From CAVQBC01 sp963710665 (lineage in GTDB: Bacteria > Actinomycetota > Thermoleophilia > Solirubrobacterales > Solirubrobacteraceae): a stretch of DNA of 64,000 nucleotides. The notes below the pieces were generated by a model that was not told where the DNA came from, did no database searches, and saw only the letters and a program-made list of their open reading frames with translations. Position numbers and translations under genes: made by a program. The first letter of the stretch is position 1; each line of letters opens with the position of its first letter. This document shows, piece by piece, positions 39,844-48,011 of this stretch. The DNA is taken from contig CAVQBC010000004.1 of NCBI GenBank assembly GCA_963710665.1, positions 310,001-374,000 on the forward strand. Reading direction: 5' to 3'.

Positions 39844-40893
39844 TCAGCGCCGCGCGCCGGCGCGGAGCGCCTCGCGCGCCTCGGCCGCCAGCGTGCGCAC
39901 GATGTCGGCGGCCCGCGCCTCGGCGGCGAGCGGATAGGCCTGGCCGGCCCACAGGTTGATCCCGTCCGGGTCGTCGCGCTCGCGCGCGGCGGCCCGCAGC
40001 GGCGCCGTGACGTGGTGGACGTCCGGGTAGGCGCTCGGCGCGCCGGGGCCGTGCTCGACGAGGAAGCGGTTGACGACGCCGCGCGCCGTGCGGCCGCTGA
40101 ACGCGCGGGTGAGCGCCGTGGGTGCGTCACCCGCCAGGGCGCGGCGATGGGGCGCGGAGGTCGCCGCCTCCGGGGTGCGCATGAACGCGGTGCCGAGCTG
40201 GGCGGCGGCGGCGCCGGCGACGAGCACCGCCGCGACCGCGCGCCCGGTGGCGAGCCCGCCCGTCGCGATCAACGGCAGGTCGACCGCCGCGTCCACGAGC
40301 TGCAGCAGCGCCAGCAGCCCGATCTCGCCGGGCGCGGCGTCGTCGAAGGAGCCACGGTGCCCGCCCGCCTCGACGCCCTGGACCACCAGCGCGTCCGCCC
40401 CCGCCTGCTGCGCGGCCACGGCCTCCGCGGGCGTCGTGACCGTCACCCACGTCGCGACGCCGGCGGACCGCAGGTCGCGCAGGACGCCCGGCTCCGGGCA
40501 GCCGAACGTGAACGAGACGACCGCCACCCGCTCGGCGGCCAGCAGCTCGAGCTTGGCCTCCCAGCCGTCGTCGTCGTGGCGCGGCTCCCCGGGCGTGACG
40601 CCGTAGCGCTCCGCCTCGCCGCGCAGCGAGCCGGCGTAGCGCGCGACGGCCGCCGGGTCGGCGACCGGGTCGGCCGGAGGGACGAACAGGGCGACGCCGA
40701 ACGGGTCGCGCGTCGCCTCCCGCACGGTGCGGATGTCCGCGCGGACCGCGTCGGGCGTCTTGTAACCCGCCGCCAGGAACCCGAGGCCGCCGGCGCCCGA
40801 GACGGCAGCGGCGAGCGCCGGCGTCGAGGCCCCGCCGCCCATCGGCGCCTGCACGATCGGATGCTCGAGGCCGGTGACGGAGAAGACGGTCAC
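39844..40893 (-). CDS. Nitronate monooxygenase (2-nitropropane dioxygenase family)
   Basis: This FMN enzyme family oxidises alkyl nitronates such as propionate-3-nitronate. The 349-residue protein has a TIM barrel with PIVQAPMGGG at the start, GLGFLAAGYKTPDAV, the FMN/active-site loop VQGVEAGGHRGSF (His about 190), LIATGGLATGRAVAAVLVAG and AAQLGTAFMRTPEA, which are class I nitronate monooxygenase signatures. It is divergent from a LysR regulator 23 bases away, which probably controls it. The related enoyl-reductase FabK is less likely given the GGHRG motif context. Confidence 0.88.
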   Translation of the reverse strand: MTVFSVTGLEHPIVQAPMGGGASTPALAAAVSGAGGLGFLAAGYKTPDAVRADIRTVREATRDPFGVALFVPPADPVADPAAVARYAGSLRGEAERYGVTPGEPRHDDDGWEAKLELLAAERVAVVSFTFGCPEPGVLRDLRSAGVATWVTVTTPAEAVAAQQAGADALVVQGVEAGGHRGSFDDAAPGEIGLLALLQLVDAAVDLPLIATGGLATGRAVAAVLVAGAAAAQLGTAFMRTPEAATSAPHRRALAGDAPTALTRAFSGRTARGVVNRFLVEHGPGAPSAYPDVHHVTAPLRAAARERDDPDGINLWAGQAYPLAAEARAADIVRTLAAEAREALRAGARR

Positions 40894-40916
40894 GGCATCC
40901 CTGGGAGAATGGCGCG

Positions 40917-41846
40917 ATGGCCGACGGCCGCCCCCACGTGGAGCTGCGCCACCTGCGCTACTTCGTTGCCGTGGCCGAGGAGCTCAACTTCACGCGCGCG
41001 GCTGCGCGCCTGCACATGGCCCAGCCGCCCCTGAGCGCGGCGATCGCCCAGCTCGAACAGCGGCTCGGGGTCCGGCTGCTGGAGCGCAGCACGCGCGAGG
41101 TCCGCCTCACCGCCGTGGGCGCCCGGGTGCTCGAGGTCGCGCGGCGGACGCTGGCGGGCGCCGACGAGCTCGCCGCGCTGGCAGGCGGCGCCGAGCCTGG
41201 CCCGCTGCGCCTGAGCTACACGCCCGCGACGAGCTACGGCGTCGTGCCCGCGCTCGTGCACGCCGTCGCCGAGCGGCTTCCCGGTCTCGAGGTGGCGATG
41301 GAGGAGGTCGACGCCGGCTCGGCCCTGCGCCGGGTGCGGCGCGGCGAGAGCGACGTCGCGCTGCTGCGCGCGGTGCCGGCGGACGCGGGGCTCGACGTGC
41401 GGACGATCGCCGAGGAGCGCCTCGGCGTGCTCGTCGGGCCCGGCGACCCGTGGGCGGAGCTGCCGGAGCTGCCGAGCGCGGCGCTCGGCGGCCGCGCCGT
41501 GGTCGTCCCGGAGCGCGACCGCGACCCCGACCAGCTCGAGAGCGTGCTCGCGGTGCTGCGCCGTCACGGCGCCGTGCCGACCGTCCTCGACGAGCGGTCC
41601 CGCGTCGAAGGGACGCTCGCCCGCGTCGCGCGCGGAGAGGCGATCGCGTTGCTCACCGCGAGCGGCGCCGGGCGGCCGCCCGGCGGCGTGCGCTGGGTGC
41701 CGCTGCGCGAGCCGGCAGCGACCGTCCCGCTGCGGCTCGCGCGCCGCGGCAAGGATGCCGCATCGATGCGCTTCGCCGAGACCGCCGAGGCGGTCGGCGC
41801 GGAGCTCGCCGAGCGCCGTCCGCCGGTCGTCCCGGCGCTGCTGTAG
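40917..41846 (+). CDS. LysR-family transcriptional regulator
   Basis: The 309-residue protein has a winged helix-turn-helix at 10-70 (LRHLRYFVAVAEELNFTRAA and HMAQPPLSAAIAQLEQRLG) and a type-2 periplasmic-binding-like effector domain (about 95-300; PATSYGVVPALVHAVAERLP, LRRVRRGESDVALL). It shares a 23-base intergenic region with the nitronate monooxygenase gene, the usual layout for a LysR protein and its target. The inducer is unknown, perhaps a nitronate. Confidence 0.9.
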   Translation: MADGRPHVELRHLRYFVAVAEELNFTRAAARLHMAQPPLSAAIAQLEQRLGVRLLERSTREVRLTAVGARVLEVARRTLAGADELAALAGGAEPGPLRLSYTPATSYGVVPALVHAVAERLPGLEVAMEEVDAGSALRRVRRGESDVALLRAVPADAGLDVRTIAEERLGVLVGPGDPWAELPELPSAALGGRAVVVPERDRDPDQLESVLAVLRRHGAVPTVLDERSRVEGTLARVARGEAIALLTASGAGRPPGGVRWVPLREPAATVPLRLARRGKDAASMRFAETAEAVGAELAERRPPVVPALL

Positions 41847-41957
41847 CGGTTGCCGACCCACGCGTGCCAGCGTAGGAGCGGCGGCCGGGAGGTCCAACAC
41901 CGGCTCGCTCTGGGCCCAGAGCCGGCGGGTCTCGATCGCCCGCCTAGACTCGGGCGC

Positions 41958-42863
41958 ATGGCCAGCCTCGCCGCTCGGCTCGCGCAGGGCCCCGTCGTCC
42001 TCGACGGCGGCCTCGCCACCGAGCTCGAGAAGCGCGGCCACGACCTCGCCGACGCGCTGTGGTCGGCGCGCCTGCTGCGCGACGCGCCCGAGGACATCGA
42101 GGCGGTGCACCGCGCGTACTTCGAGGCGGGCGCCGACGTCGCGATCACCGCCAGCTACCACGCCACCTACGAGGGGTTCGCGGCCGCGGGGATCGGCGGC
42201 GAGGAATCCACCCGCCTGCTGCGGCTGAGCGTGGAGCTCGCCCGCCGCGCGCGCGACGCGGTCCGGCCGGACGCGCTGGTGGCGGCCTCGGTCGGGCCCT
42301 ACGGCGTGAAATTCGCCAACGGCACGGAGTACACCGGCGACTACCGCATGGTCGCCGACGGGGAGTTCGCCGAGCTGCACCGGCCGCGGATCGCGGCGCT
42401 GCTGGCCGCCGGCCCCGACCTGCTCGCGTTCGAGACGATCCCGGCGGTCCGCGAGGTCGCCGCGCTCACCGAGCTGCTGGCCGAGTTCCCCGGCACCGAG
42501 GCGTGGATGACGTTCTGCTGCCGCGACGGCGAGCGCCTCAGCGACGGGACGCCGGTCGAGGAGGCGGTCCGCGTGGCGACGGAGGACGGCCGGCTCGCGG
42601 CGGTCGGGATCAACTGCACGCCGCCGCAGCACATCGGCTCGCTGCTCGAGCGGGCCCGCGCGGCGACCGACGTGCCGCTGATCGTCTACCCGAACAGCGG
42701 GCGCGCGTGGGACGGCGAGCGCTACGAGTGGAGCGGCGGGGGGATCGAGTGCTTCCCCGCAGAGGTGCTCGCCGGGTGGCAGGCGCGCGGCGCGCGCGGG
42801 ATCGGCGGCTGCTGCGGGATCGGCACGGCCGGGATCGCGGACCTCGACCGGACGCTCCACTGA
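41958..42863 (+). CDS. mmuM: Homocysteine S-methyltransferase (MmuM-like)
   Basis: The 301-residue enzyme transfers a methyl group from S-methylmethionine or S-adenosylmethionine to homocysteine. It has the N-terminal VVLDGGLATELEKRG, ADVAITASYHATYEG and the zinc ligands: Cys in VGINCTPPQH (about 218) and the Cys pair in GIGGCCGIG (about 285-286). The length and the lack of cobalamin domains separate it from MetH. It follows LysR by 111 bases on the same strand and precedes a secreted protein gene, so it is probably monocistronic. Confidence 0.88.
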   Translation: MASLAARLAQGPVVLDGGLATELEKRGHDLADALWSARLLRDAPEDIEAVHRAYFEAGADVAITASYHATYEGFAAAGIGGEESTRLLRLSVELARRARDAVRPDALVAASVGPYGVKFANGTEYTGDYRMVADGEFAELHRPRIAALLAAGPDLLAFETIPAVREVAALTELLAEFPGTEAWMTFCCRDGERLSDGTPVEEAVRVATEDGRLAAVGINCTPPQHIGSLLERARAATDVPLIVYPNSGRAWDGERYEWSGGGIECFPAEVLAGWQARGARGIGGCCGIGTAGIADLDRTLH

Positions 42864-42922
42864 GCGGGCCCGGCCGAACGGGCGGGGCCGCGGGCGGCGC
42901 ACCGGGCTAGGCTGGGGCGCGC

Positions 42923-43735
42923 ATGTCCGTGCGCTCGCGCCTAGCCGTGCTGACGGTCCTCGCCGCCGGGACGGCGCTGCTGCTCGCCGGGGGCGCGTCC
43001 GGCGCGGTCACGCCGCCGCCCGCCAACGGCAACTTCGACTATCAGCTCGGCGGCGCCTACACCCCGCCGGACGGGACGCAGATCGTCGCCCGCGACCGCA
43101 CCGAGTCGCCGGCGAGCGGCCTCTACAACGTCTGCTACGTCAACGCCTTCCAGACGCAGCCCGACGAGCTGAAGTTCTGGCGCAAGAAGCACCCCACGCT
43201 GCTGCTCAAGCGCAAGGGCCGCGAGGTGGGCGATCCGGGCTGGCCCGGGGAGGTCCTGCTCGACACGTCATCGGCGAAGCGCCGCGCGGGCATCGCCAAG
43301 GTCGTCAACCGCTGGATCGACGGGTGCGCCCGCAAGGGCTTCCAGGCCGTCGAGCCCGACAACCTCGACACCTGGACGCGCTCGAAGAGCAAGCTGTCGA
43401 GCCGCGACAACTTCGCGCTCGCGAAGAAGCTGATCGCCCACGCCCACAAGCGAGGCCTCGCGATCGCCCAGAAGAACGCGGCCGAGAAGACGCGCACCGG
43501 GCGCGGCCTCGGCTTCGACTTCGCCGTCGCCGAGAGCTGCCAGGTGTTCGACGAGTGCGACGCCTACACGGGCGCCTACGGGCCGCACGTGCTCGAGGTC
43601 GAGTACTCCGACGAGGGCGGCGAGAGCAACTTCGAGGCCGCCTGCCAGGCGCGCGGCGGCTCGATCTCGATCGTCTACCGCGACCACGACCTGGTCACGC
43701 CCGGCGACTCGGACTACGTCAATCGCGCCTGCTGA
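42923..43735 (+). CDS. Secreted GH114-type (endo alpha-1,4-polygalactosaminidase-like) protein
   Basis: A signal peptide (LAVLTVLAAGTALLLAGGAS) leads a 240-residue mature protein with the TIM-barrel segments of glycoside hydrolase family 114/TM1410: NFDYQLGGAY, NVCYVNAFQTQPDE, GWPGEVLLDTSS, GFQAVEPDNLDTWTRS (catalytic Asp/Glu region), NFALAKKLIAHAHKRGLAI, FAVAESCQVFDECDAY and VEYSDEG. Family enzymes cleave galactosaminoglycan. Four cysteines could form disulfides. It overlaps the stop of the convergent small membrane protein by 17 bases. Confidence 0.85.
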   Translation: MSVRSRLAVLTVLAAGTALLLAGGASGAVTPPPANGNFDYQLGGAYTPPDGTQIVARDRTESPASGLYNVCYVNAFQTQPDELKFWRKKHPTLLLKRKGREVGDPGWPGEVLLDTSSAKRRAGIAKVVNRWIDGCARKGFQAVEPDNLDTWTRSKSKLSSRDNFALAKKLIAHAHKRGLAIAQKNAAEKTRTGRGLGFDFAVAESCQVFDECDAYTGAYGPHVLEVEYSDEGGESNFEAACQARGGSISIVYRDHDLVTPGDSDYVNRAC

Positions 43736-44003
43736 CGAGCGCGAGCACGATCAGCGTCATCGCCGCGAGCGTGGGGAGCGCGATCCACACCGCCAGCGCC
43801 AGCAGCAGCGCGGACACGACGCCGATCGCCCCGACGATGGCGGCGACCGCGATCCCGACGAGGCTCACGAGGCTGACCAGCGCGGTGAGGATCATCACCG
43901 TCGGCCCGTGCGGGACCGAGAGCCCCAGGCGCCGGAGCCGGCGAGGGCTGGTGAGGCGCTCGCTCTGAGCGCCGACGTGCCCGGATCCCGTCACTGTCGC
44001 CAT
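43719..44003 (-). CDS. Small two-span membrane protein (94 aa)
   Basis: A basic 35-residue N-terminus (ERLTSPRRLRRLGLS) is followed by two long spans (TVMILTALVSLVSLVGIAVA and VVSALLLALAVWIALPTLAA). It is convergent with the GH114 gene with overlapping ends. No family is recognised. The hydrophobic, codon-consistent sequence supports a real gene. Confidence 0.6.
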   Translation of the reverse strand: MATVTGSGHVGAQSERLTSPRRLRRLGLSVPHGPTVMILTALVSLVSLVGIAVAAIVGAIGVVSALLLALAVWIALPTLAAMTLIVLALVSRRD

Positions 44004-44369
44004 TGCTCCACCAACGCCGGTGCCGCCCGGGGCTTGCGCACCGGACCCCGACTTTCGACCGGTCAAGTTTGAAATCAGACCTCGGCGACGCCCACCGGGC
44101 GCGTCCCGGTCCGGCTGCCGTCCCCGCCGGTTCATCAGCGGTCCGAGTGGTGTCTGCGGAGCATGTGCTGCGTGGGTGTCACGGAGCCCGCGGGATGTGA
44201 TGGGCCGAAGCGGACTCGCACCGCGATCCAAGATAGTGACTCGTCGTACCCGGCCGCGCTGGTCGTCACCACCGGTGTGTCCGCGTGGAGACAGTGCACG
44301 TGCGGTTCCGCACATGGTCACGGTCTTCGTGGTTGCCCCGCGGCGCGGGCCGCGGTTAGCCTCCGCCCC
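44004..44369. other. Intergenic region, no gene seen
   Basis: 366 bases between divergent genes. I see no homologous frame, tRNA or riboswitch consensus. The region is rich in CGG/GTG runs and a few short inverted repeats of uncertain meaning. It must hold both promoters. Confidence 0.5.
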
Positions 44370-44690
44370 GTGATCATCAGCACGATGAACGACCTGCCGG
44401 GCTACGACATCGAGGAGGTCCTCGGCGAGGTCTTCGGGCTCACGGTCCGCTCGCGCAACGTCGGCTCGCAGATCGGCGCCTCGCTGAAGTCGCTCGTCGG
44501 CGGCGAGCTCCGGGGCATGACCAAGATGCTCGCGGAGGGCCGGGAGCACGCCACCGAGCGCCTGGTCGAGGAGGCCGAGGCCAAGGGGGCCAACGCGATC
44601 CTCGCGTTCCGCTACGACACCTCCGAGCTCGGCAGCACCTGGACCGAGATCTGCGCGTACGGGACGGCGGTGCGCGCCACGCGCCGCTGA
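44370..44690 (+). CDS. YbjQ/UPF0145 family protein
   Basis: The 106-residue protein matches the YbjQ family, which forms pentameric assemblies of heavy-metal-binding-like fold: TMNDLPGYDIEEVLGEVFGL, TVRSRNVGSQIGASLKSLVG, GGELRGMTKMLAEGREHATE and AKGANAILAFRYDTSE. The usual length is 100-110, so it is complete. The GTG at 44370 gives the natural VIISTMND start. Function is unknown; metal-related roles are proposed only from structural similarity. Confidence 0.88.
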   Translation: MIISTMNDLPGYDIEEVLGEVFGLTVRSRNVGSQIGASLKSLVGGELRGMTKMLAEGREHATERLVEEAEAKGANAILAFRYDTSELGSTWTEICAYGTAVRATRR

Positions 44691-44703
44691 GGCCCGGCGG
44701 GGG

Positions 44704-45588
44704 TCAGGTCCCGTACTCGAGGATCCCGGCGCCGCGCAGCCGGCCACCCTCGGTCGCGGACACCGTGACGTGGGCGGACCGCTCGCCGGCCGCGACCTCG
44801 AACCGCAGCCGCTCGGCCTCGACGACCGGGCCGCGGAAGCTCCACTGCAGCGCGCGCAGCACCGGCCGGCCGCGATCGCGGAGCAGATCGCGCGCGGCGA
44901 GGTCGGCGACCGCGGGCGCCACGCCGCCCTGCAGGTGGCCGACGCGGTTGTGGAGGAGCGGGCGCCCCACGATCGCGAGCTCGAACTCGGCGCCGCCGTC
45001 CACGCGCTCGGCGGTCAGCATCGTGCGAGTGCGCGGCTCCGGCGCCTCCTCCACACGGCGGAGCGCCGCCACGACCTCGGGGCCGGGCGTCCGGCGCCGC
45101 GCGGCGCCGTCGCCGTCCTCCCACGGCAGCGGCGGCAGCCGCTCGCCGTGCCCGACCCGCCCGGTCACCAGGCCGATCGCGAGGGGCCCGGCGCAGTCGG
45201 CGATGCGCACGGCCGAGGCGAACGGGCGCCCGCGCCCGCCGTCCTCCTCCCCCAGCCCGTGGACGCTGCCCTCGGCCGTCAGCTCGCCCGGCTCCGGCTC
45301 GCGCAGCAGCGAGAGCGACAGCCCGGTCGTCGAGATCCGCGCCCCGACCGCCACCGCCGAGCGTGCCGCGTTGCAGCCGCAGACATCCGCCGCCACGCTG
45401 ATCGCCAGCACCGACTCACGGGTCTCGGCGAGCAGCGGGCTCTCCGCCAGCCGCAGCTCGCACGCGCCGTCGCCCACCGCGATCCAGCGCACGCCCAGCG
45501 CGTCGGCGAGCACGTGCAGCCCGGTGCGGCCGGACACGCCGAGCGCGGACAGGCTCGGCGTCGCGTCCCCGCCCGTTGAGGCCTCCAT
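44704..45588 (-). CDS. Hotdog-fold thioesterase family protein, probably two domains
   Basis: The 294-residue protein has two hotdog-like halves. The first (about 15-130) includes RTGLHVLADALGVRW, GACELRLAESPLL and EDGGRGRPFASAVRIAD; the second (about 165-290) includes VGHLQGGVAPAVADLAARDL and GRPVLRALQWSFRGPVVEAE, a PaaI-like thioesterase pattern (HLQGGV in place of the usual HGG). Acyl-CoA hydrolysis is the family role. The gene is convergent with the YbjQ gene and divergent from the adenosine deaminase gene. Confidence 0.7.
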   Translation of the reverse strand: MEASTGGDATPSLSALGVSGRTGLHVLADALGVRWIAVGDGACELRLAESPLLAETRESVLAISVAADVCGCNAARSAVAVGARISTTGLSLSLLREPEPGELTAEGSVHGLGEEDGGRGRPFASAVRIADCAGPLAIGLVTGRVGHGERLPPLPWEDGDGAARRRTPGPEVVAALRRVEEAPEPRTRTMLTAERVDGGAEFELAIVGRPLLHNRVGHLQGGVAPAVADLAARDLLRDRGRPVLRALQWSFRGPVVEAERLRFEVAAGERSAHVTVSATEGGRLRGAGILEYGT

Positions 45589-45658
45589 GGCGCGCGAGTG
45601 TAGGCGGAGGCCGGCCCGGAGTGGCGCTCCTGAGATCGCGTCGGTTAGCGTCGCGGCC

Positions 45659-47101
45659 GTGGGCCTCGTCGCCTGGCTTGCCATCGTGGTCGCGGCGCTC
45701 GTGATCGCCGCCCCGGCGGCGGCGGACGAGCGCGGCACCGCGCGCGAGCTGCGGCGGATCGCCGACGAGCCGTTGCGGCTCAACCAGTTCCTGTGGGAGA
45801 TGCCGAAAGGCGCCGACCTGCACATGCACCTCTCGGGCGCCGTCTACGCCGAGGAGATGCTCCGCTACGGAGCGGCCGACGGCGACTGCGTCGAGCGGTT
45901 GACGTTCGTGGCCTCGCCGGCGCCATGCGAGCCGGGCGAGCTGCCGCTGACGGACGCGCTCAGTGACAACGTCCTGCAGAACGCCGTCATGCGGGCGTGG
46001 TCGATGAAGGGCTTCGAGCCGGGGGTGGAGTCCGGTCACGACCACTTCTTCGCCACCTTCGGGAAGTTCGGCGCGGCGCTCGACGGGCACGACGGCGACG
46101 GCCTGGCCACGGTCGCCCGGCGCGCCCGGGCCCAGGCGGTGCAGTACCTCGAGGTGCTGCAGACGCCGCGCTTCGGCGACGTGTCCGCGCTGGCGGCGGA
46201 GGTGGGCTTCACGCGCGACCTCGCCGCCATGCGGCGGCGGCTGCTCGCCGCCGGGATCCGCGACATCGTGCCGCTTGCGAGCCGGGACCTCGACGAGCTG
46301 CTCGCGCAGGAGCGCGCCGCCGACCCCCGCCCGCGCCCGCTGATCCGCTTCGACGTGCAGGTCCTGCGCGCGACGCCGCCCGAGGTCGTGTTCGCACAGA
46401 TGCTGCTCGGCTTCGAGCTGATGCGCGCCGACCCGCGCTGGGTCGGACTCAACCTCGTCCAGCCCGAGGACGACAACACCGCGCTGCGTGACTACGCGCT
46501 CCACATGCGGATGATCCACTTCCTGCGCGGCATCTACCGCTCCGGCAAGGTGACGTTGCACGCCGGCGAGCTCGTGCCCGGCCTCGCCCCGCCGGAGGAC
46601 CTGCGCTTCCACGTCCGCGCGGCGGTGCACGTGGCAGGCGCCGAGCGGATCGGCCACGGGGTCGACATCCGGCACGAGCGCAACCCGATCGCCCTGCTGC
46701 GCGAGATGGCGCGGCGCAACGTCCTGGTCGAGACGCCGCTCGTGTCCAACTGCCAGGTCCTCGAGGTCTGCGGACGCGAGCACCCGATCGGGCTCTACCG
46801 CCGCTTCGGCGTGCCGGTGGCGCTGGCGACGGACGACGAGGGCGTCTCGCGGACCGACCTGACCGAGCAGTACGAGCGCGCCGTGCGCGTGCACGGCCTC
46901 GGCTACCGGGCCCTCAAGCAGATCGCGAAGGACTCGCTCCGGCACGCGTTCCTGCCGCGGGGGACGCGGCTGCGGCTGCTCCGGCGGCAGGAGCGCGAGT
47001 TCAGGAGGTTCGAGCGGGGCTTCCAGTCGCCGCCTCCAACGGAAGCTTCCAGAAACGCTCTGAAGCGCGGATCGCGACCCGTGCCGCGGACCTTGCGCTG
47101 A
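45659..47101 (+). CDS. Exported adenosine deaminase-like hydrolase
   Basis: The 480-residue protein starts with a signal peptide (WLAIVVAALVIAAPAAADE) and has the adenosine deaminase metal site: DLHMHLSGA (His55, His57), LHAGE (His301, Glu304), GHGVDI (His near 327) and ATDDEGVS (Asp392, Asp393), with the NP-region SNCQVLEVCG. It resembles the ADGF/CECR1 and large bacterial exported deaminases more than the 330-residue cytosolic enzyme. Deamination of adenosine outside the membrane is the expected activity, though the specificity is inferred. The GTG at 45659 is needed to include the signal peptide. Confidence 0.87.
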   Translation: MGLVAWLAIVVAALVIAAPAAADERGTARELRRIADEPLRLNQFLWEMPKGADLHMHLSGAVYAEEMLRYGAADGDCVERLTFVASPAPCEPGELPLTDALSDNVLQNAVMRAWSMKGFEPGVESGHDHFFATFGKFGAALDGHDGDGLATVARRARAQAVQYLEVLQTPRFGDVSALAAEVGFTRDLAAMRRRLLAAGIRDIVPLASRDLDELLAQERAADPRPRPLIRFDVQVLRATPPEVVFAQMLLGFELMRADPRWVGLNLVQPEDDNTALRDYALHMRMIHFLRGIYRSGKVTLHAGELVPGLAPPEDLRFHVRAAVHVAGAERIGHGVDIRHERNPIALLREMARRNVLVETPLVSNCQVLEVCGREHPIGLYRRFGVPVALATDDEGVSRTDLTEQYERAVRVHGLGYRALKQIAKDSLRHAFLPRGTRLRLLRRQEREFRRFERGFQSPPPTEASRNALKRGSRPVPRTLR

Positions 47102-47327
47102 GCGTTCTCAGCGGTGACCTTGCGGATCAGAGCATCGAATCAGCGGTCTCCCGGCGTCGCATAGCGGTGTGATGCACCGGCGCACGCCGCTTCCGCTGTC
47201 GCATCGGGCGAAGGCAGCACTGGTCGACGTTGGTCACCGGACGCCGAGCGGATGGCCTTGCGCGCGCATCAGCGAATCCGCGAGGATCGCTCCGTCCTAA
47301 CAATTTCCAGTCGGGTGGAGGCTTCGC

Positions 47328-47654
47328 ATGCCGCTTTACCTCGGCCGCTTCAGCTACACGACGGACGCCATGAAGGCGCTGCTCGATCAGCCGCAGGACA
47401 GGAGCGCCGCGGCGCGGGAAGTGGCGGAGTCGCTTGGCGGCAAGCTCTTGGGCTTCTGGTACGCCTTTGGCCCATTCGACGGAGTCTTTCTGATGGAGGC
47501 GCCCGACAACGCGTCGGCGGCGGCACTGGCTATGGCCGTCGGCGCCGGCGGAGCGTTATCGGAGGTCGAGACGACCGTCCTGCTCGACATGGACGAGGCC
47601 CAGGATGCGATGCGGAAGGCCGCCGCAGCAACGTACCGGCCGCCAAGTTCATAG
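47328..47654 (+). CDS. GYD-domain protein
   Basis: The 108-residue protein fits the GYD domain family: MPLYLGRFSYTTDAMKALLD, SLGGKLLGFWYAFGPFDGVF and the C-terminal ALSEVETTVLLDMDEAQDAM. The fold is a ferredoxin-like dimeric barrel and the function is unknown. A GGAGG lies 7 bases before the ATG. It is a single gene before two tRNA genes. Confidence 0.87.
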   Translation: MPLYLGRFSYTTDAMKALLDQPQDRSAAAREVAESLGGKLLGFWYAFGPFDGVFLMEAPDNASAAALAMAVGAGGALSEVETTVLLDMDEAQDAMRKAAAATYRPPSS

Positions 47655-47722
47655 AAGGCAGGAGGACTGGTGCGAGCGGCGCCGCGTCCAGCGAAGACAA
47701 ACCGTTCTCCAACGGGAGCCCA

Positions 47723-47806
47723 TGCGGGCGGAGGGACTTGAACCCCCACGGCCGTGAGGCCACCGGCACCTAAAGCCGGCGCGTCTACCGATTCCGCCAC
47801 GCCCGC
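47723..47806 (-). tRNA. tRNA-Leu (anticodon TAG)
   Basis: An 84-nt class II cloverleaf with a long variable arm (TGGCCTCACGGCCGT region): acceptor GCGGGCG/CGCCCGC, discriminator A, anticodon stem CCGGC/GCCGG with loop TTTAGGT (anticodon TAG), T arm GGGGG-TTCAAGT-CCCTC. Confidence 0.93.
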
Positions 47807-47914
47807 GCGTTGGGCCCGCGGCGACCCCGCGAGCCGGGGCGATGATTGCAGGGTCGGGCCCGCCTGGACGGCCAGGCTCGGGGGCCGGTCGCCCGTCTAC
47901 GCTGTGACCTTCCC

Positions 47915-47988
47915 GCCCGGGTAGCCCAATTGGTAGAGGCGGCAGATTCAAGTCCTGCAAAGTGTGGGTTCGAATCCCACCCCGGGTA
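47915..47988 (+). tRNA. tRNA with CAA anticodon and a short variable loop (Leu-like)
   Basis: A 74-nt cloverleaf: acceptor GCCCGGG/CCCGGGT with one G-T pair, discriminator A, D stem GCCC/AGGC, anticodon stem GCAGA/CCTGC with an A-C mismatch next to the loop TTCAAGT (anticodon CAA), variable loop AAAGT, T arm GTGGG-TTCGAAT-CCCAC. By anticodon it reads a leucine codon, but it lacks the long variable arm of normal bacterial tRNA-Leu. The fold is good except for the one mismatch; its charging identity is uncertain. Confidence 0.75.
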
Positions 47989-48011
47989 CTGGCGAGCGGA
48001 GGAGAGAGGAT

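Noticed and set aside
39110..40893. Frames antisense to nitronate monooxygenase with basic, arginine-rich translations
   Set aside because: They are reverse-frame shadows with biased composition and no homology.
41958..42863. MetH-type cobalamin-dependent methionine synthase
   Set aside because: Too short, and no cobalamin-binding or pterin domain follows; it fits the MmuM/BHMT single-domain form.
44004..44369. A riboswitch or structured RNA upstream of the YbjQ gene
   Set aside because: I found short inverted repeats but no consensus core of a known riboswitch class. A covariance search would be needed.
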